Of a stretch of 12,992 bases of DNA, positions 1-6,900 are shown piece by piece; position 1 is the first letter of the stretch, and each line of letters begins with the position of its first letter. Origin of the DNA: Lachnospiraceae bacterium (lineage in GTDB: Bacteria; Bacillota_A; Clostridia; Lachnospirales; Lachnospiraceae); the NCBI GenBank assembly GCA_017613595.1, contig JAGADM010000070.1, positions 1-12,992 on the forward strand, given 5' to 3'. Under the pieces are notes generated by a model. The model made no database searches, was not told the origin of the DNA, and saw only the letters and a list, made by a program, of their open reading frames with translations. The translations under genes were made by a program, and so were the position numbers.

Positions 1-1
1 A

Positions 2-172
2 ATGCCTACCCTTGCCAACATGATCCTCGTAGGAAAGATGATCAAGGAAACCGGTATCATCTCGACCGAGAACATCGACAAGATCATTGACAAGATCGTA
101 AGCGCCCGTCATCAGGACCTCAAGGAACTGAATGCGAAAGCGATCAAGATGGGATTTGACTACGCTGAGTAA
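2..172 (+). CDS. 2-oxoacid:ferredoxin oxidoreductase gamma subunit, 3' end (partial)
   Basis: This is an open frame running in from the left edge and stopping at TAA 170-172, leaving 56 C-terminal residues. It reads MPTLANMILVGKMIKETGII and continues into a Lys/Asp-rich helix ending in DYAE. An 'ANM-x-LVGK-x-IKETGI' segment followed by an amphipathic helix is the usual end of the gamma (POR_N-associated) subunit of pyruvate, 2-oxoglutarate or branched-chain ketoacid:ferredoxin oxidoreductases. These enzymes oxidise 2-oxoacids to acyl-CoA and reduce ferredoxin in the anaerobic cytoplasm. The Met at position 2 is internal, not a start, because the preceding sequence is cut off. Which 2-oxoacid is used cannot be told from this tail. 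A good terminator follows, so this is the last gene of its operon. The family call rests on recognition of a short region and is moderately sure. Confidence 0.62.
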   Translation: MPTLANMILVGKMIKETGIISTENIDKIIDKIVSARHQDLKELNAKAIKMGFDYAE

Positions 173-196
173 TCGCGTATCATAAGAAAAGAAACG

Positions 197-230
197 CAGG
201 CCGGAGGGTTTTCCTTCCGGTCTGTTTTTA
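197..230 (+). terminator. Rho-independent terminator of the oxidoreductase operon
   Basis: The stem 197-208 pairs with 213-224 over 12 bp, including two G-U pairs, around a TTTT loop. It is followed directly by TTTTT (225-229). It lies 25 nt after the stop codon at 172. Confidence 0.85.
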
Positions 231-268
231 TGCTTGAAAAAGTAAATGTAATTTTTATGTAAATTATA

Positions 269-297
269 TTGACATTCGGAAAACAATATGATAATAT
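269..297 (+). promoter_or_regulatory. Sigma-A promoter for the first BI-1-like gene
   Basis: A perfect -35 TTGACA (269-274), a 17-bp spacer and -10 TAATAT (292-297) are present. A TG at 289-290 makes it an extended -10. Transcription should begin near 304, leaving a leader of about 84 nt. That leader can fold a small hairpin (CCGGC 356-360 with GCCGG 367-371) ending 3 nt before the Shine-Dalgarno AAAGGAG (374-380). Confidence 0.85.
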
Positions 298-387
298 ACC
301 CGCAAGCAATAAAACAGAGCATATCGATGTGCGAAGAATCTGCTGTTATTTGGCCCCGGCTGAACGGCCGGAGAAAGGAGTTGGGTA

Positions 388-1092
388 ATGGCAAATTTCG
401 GAAAAGAGAGAAGAGAAGCAAGACTTGCGGAGATCTTTTCGGTAACGGAACTGATCGATGAGAAAATGTACAATATTATCCTTTGCGGAACCGTTCTCTA
501 CGGAATCATCGTGAACTTTATTCTGTGTGTGACGGTCGGCAATGCGGCGAAATACATGGATCCGTTTGTGTTCCTGATTCTTTATTTCGTATTATGTTTC
601 GGTGGGATCTGGCTTTCCGCAAAGTCCAAAAATCCCGCGGTGTCCTTCCTCGGATACAATATGATCGTAATCCCGATCGGACTGGCAATTTCCACCTGTG
701 TGGAACTTATGTCAAAGGCCTACGGTTCGGAAGTGGTTGTGGAAGCGTTCCTGATCACGATGTGTGTGACACTCGCCATGACGGCCTTCGCGATCTTCTT
801 CCCGGACAAATGCGCAAGCTTCGGGTATCTGCTTCTCCCATGCCTGATCGGACTTCTGATTGCAGAGATCGTAATGCTTATCCTCGGAATTTCCAACATC
901 GCATTTGCCTGGATCGGAGCAATCCTGTTCAGCCTTTATATCGCGTACGATGTGTATCGTTCGCAGCAGTTCGCATTTACCGTTGACAATGCAGTCGACT
1001 GCGCGGTGGATATCTATCTGGATATCGCAAACCTTTTCCTGAGAATCATGCAGATTCTCGCAAGGAGCAAAGGCGGCCGCAGCAGAAGATAG
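388..1092 (+). CDS. Bax inhibitor-1 (TMBIM/YetJ)-like membrane protein, first paralogue
   Basis: This is a 234-residue polytopic membrane protein. The ATG at 388 is set by AAAGGAG (374-380) with a 7-nt spacer. About seven hydrophobic segments are visible at roughly residues 28-50, 57-77, 86-106, 115-137, 145-168, 171-189 and 206-224. The C-terminal part matches the BI-1/UPF0005 pattern: a helix ending in 'AYD' (Asp188), then an amphipathic stretch, then 'IYLDIANLFL' (Asp212). In the bacterial homologue YetJ two aspartates in these positions form the pH-sensing latch of a calcium-leak pore, so both key acids appear kept. Family knowledge suggests ion leak or membrane stress homeostasis, but the substrate is unproven. 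The gene is monocistronic, with its own promoter and terminator. It is followed by a diverged paralogue that shares the 'TEL-(I/L)-(D/S)-E-(K/R)-x-YN-(I/L)-ILC' N-terminal motif. Confidence 0.72.
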   Translation: MANFGKERREARLAEIFSVTELIDEKMYNIILCGTVLYGIIVNFILCVTVGNAAKYMDPFVFLILYFVLCFGGIWLSAKSKNPAVSFLGYNMIVIPIGLAISTCVELMSKAYGSEVVVEAFLITMCVTLAMTAFAIFFPDKCASFGYLLLPCLIGLLIAEIVMLILGISNIAFAWIGAILFSLYIAYDVYRSQQFAFTVDNAVDCAVDIYLDIANLFLRIMQILARSKGGRSRR

Positions 1093-1121
1093 ACCACAGT
1101 TTGTTGTAGGGGGAACGGAAG

Positions 1122-1160
1122 AACCTCTTCGTTGCCGGAAAGGCTTCGGGGAGGTTTTTT
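1122..1160 (+). terminator. Terminator of the first BI-1-like gene
   Basis: AACCTC (1122-1127) pairs with GAGGTT (1151-1156) and is extended by TTCG/CGGG and GCC/GGC around a GGAAA loop. The T-run runs from 1155 to 1160. It begins 30 nt after the stop at 1092. Confidence 0.75.
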
Positions 1161-1183
1161 CGTGCGTTTTAAGGCCGACAGGA

Positions 1184-1212
1184 TTGGTTTTTATAACGAT
1201 TTATGATACAAT
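1184..1212 (+). promoter_or_regulatory. Sigma-A promoter for the second BI-1-like gene
   Basis: -35-like TTGGTT (1184-1189), a 17-bp spacer and -10 TACAAT (1207-1212) are present, with TG at 1204-1205 (extended -10). The open frame extends upstream through this promoter to a TTG that is part of the -35 box. The promoter is therefore evidence that translation begins further down, at ATG 1250. Confidence 0.7.
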
Positions 1213-1249
1213 AATCGAAAGCGGAAGGAAAAGGGAAAGGAAGCGGCAT

Positions 1250-1960
1250 ATGGGGCTTGGTTCAGGCAGAAAAGAAGCGCGGGAGCAGACGGTTGTACCG
1301 ATTACGGAACTGCTCAGCGAGAGACAGTATAATCTGATTCTCTGTGCGATCATGTTCTTCGGCACGGAAATCAATTATCTGTTCGCTGCTACAGCCGGAA
1401 GCCTTGCGGAATATGCGCATCCGGTACTGCTGTTTCTTATGTACGTCGCAGTCATGATCGTCGGATACCGGATGTCTCTTCGGGAGGATGAACCGTTATC
1501 GGTTTTAGCAGGCTACGCGATGGTGGTTATTCCCGCGGGATTCGCGGCTTCGCTGATTGTAGACCTTTGTTCGGCGGAGTACTGTGCGGAGCCTGTGGCA
1601 GATGTGTTTCTGATTCTGCTTCTTGTCGTTGCTCCGCTGATTATCCTGGCGCTTGTCAAGGCCGAATGGTTTGCGAATATATTTGCCCTGATTGGGGCTT
1701 ATGCGGCCGGAATCGGTCTGGGGATTCTCTTTCTCGAAATATTCGGCTTCGGACACTGCGGGTACTCCTGGATTCCTGCGGCTTTGTTAAGCTTTCTCAT
1801 GTATTACGAAACGTATTGCGCGCAGCGCTGCGCGATGACTTTTGAAAACGCCGTAAGCAGTATGGCGGATATCTATATGGATGTGATGTCAATATTCAAA
1901 TTTGCCGTCGAGACCTTTCTTTGTTATGTCAGTGAGCCTTATAGCCGGATCTATAAATGA
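1250..1960 (+). CDS. Bax inhibitor-1-like membrane protein, diverged second paralogue
   Basis: This is a 236-residue polytopic membrane protein homologous along its length to the preceding gene. Shared features are the N-terminal 'TEL-L-SER-Q-YNLILC' motif, the same spacing of about seven hydrophobic segments, and the C-terminal 'ENAVSSMADIYMDV' block. The ATG at 1250 is chosen because AAAGGAAG (1236-1243) lies 6 nt upstream and the promoter at 1184-1212 overlaps any earlier start. The first conserved acidic site of the BI-1 family, Asp188 in the neighbour, is Glu187 here (YYETYC). The second is kept as Asp211. The LFL motif after it has become SIFKF. The C-terminus carries about a dozen extra residues after the last helix (ending RIYK). 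It probably arose by tandem duplication followed by functional drift. The membrane location is secure and the transport role is inferred. Confidence 0.62.
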   Translation: MGLGSGRKEAREQTVVPITELLSERQYNLILCAIMFFGTEINYLFAATAGSLAEYAHPVLLFLMYVAVMIVGYRMSLREDEPLSVLAGYAMVVIPAGFAASLIVDLCSAEYCAEPVADVFLILLLVVAPLIILALVKAEWFANIFALIGAYAAGIGLGILFLEIFGFGHCGYSWIPAALLSFLMYYETYCAQRCAMTFENAVSSMADIYMDVMSIFKFAVETFLCYVSEPYSRIYK

Positions 1961-2005
1961 CCGCTGAAAAACCGGAAGTACCGCCCTGCCGTTTCAAGGG
2001 CAATG

Positions 2006-2037
2006 AAAAAACTGCCGCAGTGATGCGGCAGTTTTTT
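2006..2037. terminator. Bidirectional terminator between convergent genes
   Basis: AAAAAA-CTGCCGCA (2006-2019), a GTGA loop, then TGCGGCAG-TTTTTT (2024-2037) form a perfect stem with a U-run on either strand. It lies 46 nt after the plus-strand stop at 1960 and 56 nt past the minus-strand gene end at 2093, so it can serve both. Confidence 0.9.
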
Positions 2038-2092
2038 GAAGGTTATTACGTGAAGCGGTAAATGATTACGCGCTTTTAATGAATGAGCATGT

Positions 2093-3697
2093 TTATGAGA
2101 AGCAGGCAAATACGAGAACGGTGATCGAGTTCCAGTAGATAGCGATCTCGTTGGTGGAGAAGGAGCCTACGTCGTCGAGATGACACAGAAGCGGAGGAGT
2201 TCCTTCGGGGATGACGGCCTTCGCAGGCTCATCATACACGCGGGCGCTCGGACCACCGGATACGAGACCCGGATACGGATCGTCCACATTGTCACTCGCG
2301 GTCGGACGGTTGTGCGGATTGCGGAACGCGCCGGCACCGTGTCCGGTGATGTAGCTCCGGTTCAGAGGATTGCGTCCGAGGAGATAATGAACATTTTCTT
2401 CGGCAGCCGATGCGTAAGTCGTGTCGCCGGTCAGGAGCGAAGCCACAAGAAGCGTCATGGAGCAGTTCATGACAACCATGTTGCTTCCCCACACAAATCC
2501 CTCTAACGGCATCGCAAGGCGGTAACCGTTCCTGCCGGTCAGCTCGAGAAGTTCATCGGCGCTCTTGCGGTAAGCATCCGAGAACACGGTGAACAGTTCG
2601 TCCGGGAACGACTCGGCGGGAGCGAAAAGGACACTGAGTCCGGCAAATCCGCCGACCTGCCCCCAACCGAGAGCGGTCTTGCTGATATCGGTCGAAGCCA
2701 GTTTGGTGAGTTCGGCTAAATCACGTGCCTCACCGGTCAGGCGGAATATCTCCGCGAACATCCACATACGCTCGTCACGGTCATCTTTGTCCCAATAGCC
2801 GCCGGTCCAGTTTCCGGGCGGATTACGGAATTCGATGATGTCGGGATGCGCGTATAAGAAGTCGCGTGCCGCGAGAGCGGCAGCCTTCAGCTTGCCGGCA
2901 AATGAGCAGTCGAATTTTTTATAAATACGGGAAGCAAGAGCGGTCACAGCCGCAAAATCGGCGGTTGCCATCGAGGAAATCGGATAGAGGACCATCTGAT
3001 CCTTATCCTCTTCGGGCATGATGAAACCGCAGAAACGTTCGGTAGTAATCTTATGATAAACACTTCCGTCCTCGGCCTGCATCTTAAGAAGCCACTCAAG
3101 TTCGTAGCGGCATTCATTCAGAATGTCGGGAACGCCGTTGCCGCTTTCGGGAATGAAAAGCGTCGGGCATTTGTCCGCGAACAGTTCGTAAGTGTAGAGA
3201 AGATGACCTAACGCAACGGCGCCGGGGGTCGTATAGCGGCCGTAGTCGCCGGCATCATGCCAGCCGCCGGTGATCGGGGGAAGCATTTTGTTATCGCTGT
3301 AGCGAAGGGTGCTTCCGCTGTGGCATTTTTTATGGTGATAAGGACCGGCGAACTTTTCGGTAAGTTCGCAGCCGCAGCGCATAAAGTAGAACATGTGGAT
3401 CAGATCTTCGAATGCCTTGCGGTATACGGTCTCGGAAATCGAAAACGAATCGGACCGGCTACAATCGTAGTATTCGATAAAATAACGGCCTTCGTCTTTA
3501 ACCTGGCTGAAATCGGCCCAATACAGCGTCTCTCCGGAGTAGGAATCGTTTCCGAAAGCCTGAACACTTAGTTCTACTTTTGTAGAATCGGATTCGTCCA
3601 CAAGGAAGAGAGAACCGTTTACCGGTTCTTCGGAAGCAATCACGGCTGTTTTGGCATCACTGGGACGATACCCGAGCTGATTGACGTGGATCTTCAT
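2093..3697 (-). CDS. Intracellular glycoside hydrolase family 9 (cellodextrinase-type)
   Basis: This 534-residue enzyme hydrolyses beta-1,4-glucosidic bonds by the inverting GH9 mechanism. Residues 1 to about 88 form an Ig-like CelD N-terminal domain (starting MKIHVNQLGYRPSDAK). Residues from about 92 to 530 are the (alpha/alpha)6 barrel. Catalytic landmarks are GGWHDAGDYGRY (144-155; Asp148 and Asp151), NPHNRPT (460-466), YPGLVSGGP (475-483) and STNEIAIYWNS (514-524) with the general acid Glu517. All the main catalytic residues are kept. There is no signal peptide, carbohydrate-binding module, dockerin or anchor, so it should act in the cytoplasm on imported cellodextrins or related oligosaccharides. 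This resembles the Butyrivibrio cellodextrinase Ced1, from memory. Substrate could instead be mixed-linkage glucan or chitooligosaccharide products. The start at 3697 has AAAGGGGAGG (3719-3710) with a 12-nt spacer, which is slightly long. It is transcribed alone. Confidence 0.9.
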   Translation of the reverse strand: MKIHVNQLGYRPSDAKTAVIASEEPVNGSLFLVDESDSTKVELSVQAFGNDSYSGETLYWADFSQVKDEGRYFIEYYDCSRSDSFSISETVYRKAFEDLIHMFYFMRCGCELTEKFAGPYHHKKCHSGSTLRYSDNKMLPPITGGWHDAGDYGRYTTPGAVALGHLLYTYELFADKCPTLFIPESGNGVPDILNECRYELEWLLKMQAEDGSVYHKITTERFCGFIMPEEDKDQMVLYPISSMATADFAAVTALASRIYKKFDCSFAGKLKAAALAARDFLYAHPDIIEFRNPPGNWTGGYWDKDDRDERMWMFAEIFRLTGEARDLAELTKLASTDISKTALGWGQVGGFAGLSVLFAPAESFPDELFTVFSDAYRKSADELLELTGRNGYRLAMPLEGFVWGSNMVVMNCSMTLLVASLLTGDTTYASAAEENVHYLLGRNPLNRSYITGHGAGAFRNPHNRPTASDNVDDPYPGLVSGGPSARVYDEPAKAVIPEGTPPLLCHLDDVGSFSTNEIAIYWNSITVLVFACFS

Positions 3698-3732
3698 TTC
3701 TGTCGTAAACCTCCCCTTTCGGTATTGCTCAT

Positions 3733-3741
3733 AGTATAGCA
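3733..3741 (-). promoter_or_regulatory. Extended -10 promoter for the GH9 gene
   Basis: On the minus strand, TGCTATACT spans 3741-3733 (a TGn element plus -10 TATACT). The -35 region 17 bp upstream (TGTTAT) is poor, as is common with extended -10 promoters. The start point would be near 3726, giving a leader of about 28 nt that contains the ribosome binding site. No catabolite-control site was recognised with confidence. Confidence 0.55.
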
Positions 3742-3830
3742 GAGTATGGGCCGGTATAACATAGATTTTCTTATCATTTTCCGCAGTAATACGGATTTTT
3801 TATGTAGTATATCACAATTCTTAATTATTG

Positions 3831-3871
3831 TTGTGGAATTGGCAGCAAGGATGTGATATGATACATATAAT
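3831..3871 (+). promoter_or_regulatory. Probable promoter region for the large repeat protein
   Basis: TGA-TATGAT (extended -10, 3854-3862) and a consensus TATAAT (3866-3871) lie in an AT-rich stretch. Candidate -35 boxes TTGTGG (3831-3836) and TTGGCA (3839-3844) are present, but none gives an ideal 17-bp spacer. The exact start is therefore uncertain, between about 3869 and 3880. Confidence 0.5.
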
Positions 3872-3887
3872 AGTTATTTCTATTACT

Positions 3888-3917
3888 ATGCCCTTTTTTC
3901 GCGCGAAGAACGGGCAT
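3888..3917 (+). promoter_or_regulatory. 5' leader hairpin of the large repeat protein
   Basis: ATGCCC (3888-3893) pairs with GGGCAT (3912-3917). The stem continues with TTTTTC/GAAGAA (one G-U pair, one T-C mismatch) to a GCGC loop at 3901-3904. It sits close to the inferred transcript 5' end and 13 nt before GGAGG (3931-3935). There is no T-run after it on either strand, so it is not a typical terminator. It may stabilise the message or bind a regulator. Confidence 0.5.
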
Positions 3918-3942
3918 TAAGCTCTTTCACGGAGGAATGGAT

Positions 3943-6900
3943 ATGATTAAATCCAAACTTCAAATTCGACAGGAATCCCTGATCCCATATCTCGCCGCCA
4001 TCTGCGCGATGGTCGCAACCTTTATCCTTTTCCTTGACTGGACGGTCAGCAAAGGAGGGGCTGCCAAGCTGGCGATGGACAGTTCCATGAAGGGAGAGGC
4101 GCTTTTCAAGATCGGATGGGTGCTGCAGATACTCGGAATGATCGCGATGCTCGTGTGTCTGTTCGCACTGGTCAGAAAGTCGCTGATGCTTCTTGCGATA
4201 CCGATCGGACTGAACGCACTCGGCTTATTGTTCCGCTCGCTTGCGGACAGCAAGTACTGGATCGCGCTGGTGATCTTCCTGCTGACCGGATGGTGCTTTG
4301 TGATGGCGGTCGATGCCGGACAATCGGCGTTCAAAACCATTACCTGTGTACTGTGTTTCGTGTCGCTGGGGCTGACAATCCTGTTATGTATTCCGGGAGT
4401 TGTCGAGAGTGTCGGAAATATGATCGGAAGCTTCCGGCCGCTTCTCTGTTATCAGTCGGAAGCCGCTGAGGAAGGCGCCGCGGCGGTTTGGAGCTGGAAC
4501 GTATCCTATATCGTATATATTGTTTCGTATTTGTCCGTGTTATTTTTAATCCTGTTCGGTTCGACCACACAGTTCGTCGCCGAGACCGATGAGGAGAAGG
4601 GCGGAGAAGCCGCTGAGGAAGGCGGTGATCCGTTCGAGGCAATGAAGAGTCTTTACAAGCTTAAGAGCGGAGCGGAGGAGCAAGTGAAGAAAGATACCGA
4701 AGAGAAAGCACCCGAGAAAACCGTGAAGGAAACCGTTAAGCCGGAGCCCGAAAAGGTGATCGTCGAGGAAGTGGTTCCGGAGAAGGAATCCGCGCAGTCT
4801 GCCGCAGCCGAGCCGGTATACACCGTTCCGGTAAGCGGATCGAGACTGCAGAAGTCTCTGAAAGAGGAAATCGTTTACGACCGCGACCAGAAGCTGGAAC
4901 ACAGAAATGTCGTAAGGTCATTTTCCGTTGTCGGTATGATCATCAGCTTTCTGATGATGGTCGGCGGCGTACTGCTTCTGACGGATGTCATTCACCTGCA
5001 GTACAACACGATCTGCGGCATTATGCTGATCGCGGTAGGTGTCGGATTGTTCTGTGTGTTCGGCAACAATCTGACCTACAAAGAATACTATATGAAGACG
5101 ATCGTTACCGAGCGGAAGGTTGTTCATGAAGAGAGCAACTGGGAAGAGGTACTTGCGAACCGTCTTGAGGAAGATGAGAGAAACATTGCGAGCCTGACAG
5201 AGACTTACGCCCGCATGACCGATATGTACGCGAAACTGCTCGCGTCCACCGCGGAACTGTCGAACAGTGTGAAAGCGCTCGGCATGCGCGCGGCGCAGCA
5301 GGAGCTTCCGGTTTCGGACGATATAAGCCGTGCGGCTGAGGCACCGGCACCTGCTCCGTATACGGAAGAGGATGACACGGACGAAGAGCTGAGACGGATT
5401 GAAGAAGAGCTTCGGGCAATCGACGCGGAGGCTGAGAGACAGCGCGCCGAGGCAGAGCGTATCGCCCGCGAGCAGGAGGAACGCCGCAGAGCCGAGGAAG
5501 AACTTCGCAAAGCTGAGGAAGAACGTCTGAGAGCGGAAGCGGAACGTCAGAGAGCCGCGGAGGAACTTCGCAGAGAAGCCGAAGAGCGTATCGCAAGGGA
5601 AAATGCCGCACGCCTTGCCCGTGAAGAGGAAGAGCGGATTGCCCGCGAAGCTGAGGAAAGAATTGCAAGAGAAGCTGAAGAGCGTATCGCCCGCGAGGCT
5701 GAGGAAAGAATCGCCAGGGAAGCTGAAGAGAGGCTTGCTAGAGAGGCGGAGGAAGCCGCAAGAAAGCATCTGACCGAGGCGTTCGGTGATGAGTTCGGAG
5801 CCGATGAAGTAGCAAAGGCATATGAGGCTGCCATGGCAGAGGGCCTGTCCTCTAAAGAAATTGCAGACAGTTTCCGTAAGGAAAGCGCAGCATTTGCTGC
5901 AGCGCCGGTAGTTGAGGCAGTTGTTGAGAAGACAGCCGAGGCGGCTGAGCCGGTTGCCGAATCGATTGAAGAGCCTGTCGCTGAAGTTGCTGAGGCCGTT
6001 GAAGAGAAGATTGAAGAGCCTGTCGCTGAAGTAACTGAGACAGTTGAAGAAGTAACCGAAGCGGTTGAGGAGATACCTGAGACAATCGAAGAAACTGTTG
6101 AAGAGATTCCTGAGACGATTGAAGAAGTTGTCGAAGAAATTCCTGAAACGATCGAAGAAGCTGTCGAAGAGATTCCTGAGGCTGTTGAAGAAAAGATTGA
6201 AGAAGTTGCGGAAGCAATCGAAGAGCCTGTCGCTGAAGTAACTGAGACAGCAGATGAAGCAATAGAAGAAGCAGCCGAAGCGGTTGAAGAAATTCCTGAG
6301 ACAATCGAAGAAGCTGTCGAAGAGATACCTGAGACAATCGAAGAAACTGTCGAAGAGATTCCTGAGACGATTGAAGAAGCTGTCGAAGAAATTCCTGAGA
6401 CGATCGAAGAAGCGGTTGAAGAAATCCCTGAGGCTGTTGAGGAAAAGGTTGAAGAAGTTGCGGAAGCAATCGAAGAGCCTGTCGCTGAAGTAACTGAGAC
6501 AGTAGAAGAAACTGTTGAAGAAGCGGCAGAAGCAGTTGAGGAGATACCTGAGGCGATCGAAGAAGCTGTCGAAGAAATCCCTGAGGCTGTTGAGGAAAAG
6601 GTTGAAGAAGTTGCGGAAGCAATCGAAGAGCCTGTCGCTGAAGTAACTGAGACAGTAGAAGAAACTGTTGAAGAAGCGGCAGAAGCAGTTGAGGAGATAC
6701 CCGAGGCAATCGAAGAAGTTGTCGAAGAAATCCCTGAGGCTGTTGAGGAAAAGGTTGAAGAAGCAGTCGAAGAAATTCCTGAGGCGGCCGAGGAAGTAAC
6801 GAGCGCATATAAGATGCCGATTTACACCTTCCCCGGAATTCACAAGCAGGAAGAGGAACCCGAAGAGATTCCGGATCCGTTCGGCGGTGAGATTGAGCCG

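Noticed and set aside
1184..1249. Upstream TTG start extending the second BI-1-like gene by 22 residues
   Set aside because: The TTG belongs to the -35 box of a promoter whose start point lies downstream, and it has no ribosome binding site. ATG 1250 has both a ribosome binding site and homology to the neighbour's N-terminus.
3811..3840. CACAA/TTGTG and AATTC/GAATT imperfect inverted repeats upstream of the giant gene
   Set aside because: The arms are only 5 bp, in an AT-rich stretch, and the two sets are out of register. This could easily arise by chance, so I do not call an operator.
4918..6843. 641-residue open frame on the minus strand, rich in Phe/Asn/Leu/Arg
   Set aside because: It is the mirror of the Glu-rich repeats of the plus-strand gene: GAA/GAG codons reverse to TTC/CTC and rarely make stops. 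It has no ribosome binding site or sensible protein composition. The plus frame has membrane segments, a promoter, a ribosome binding site and a terminator.
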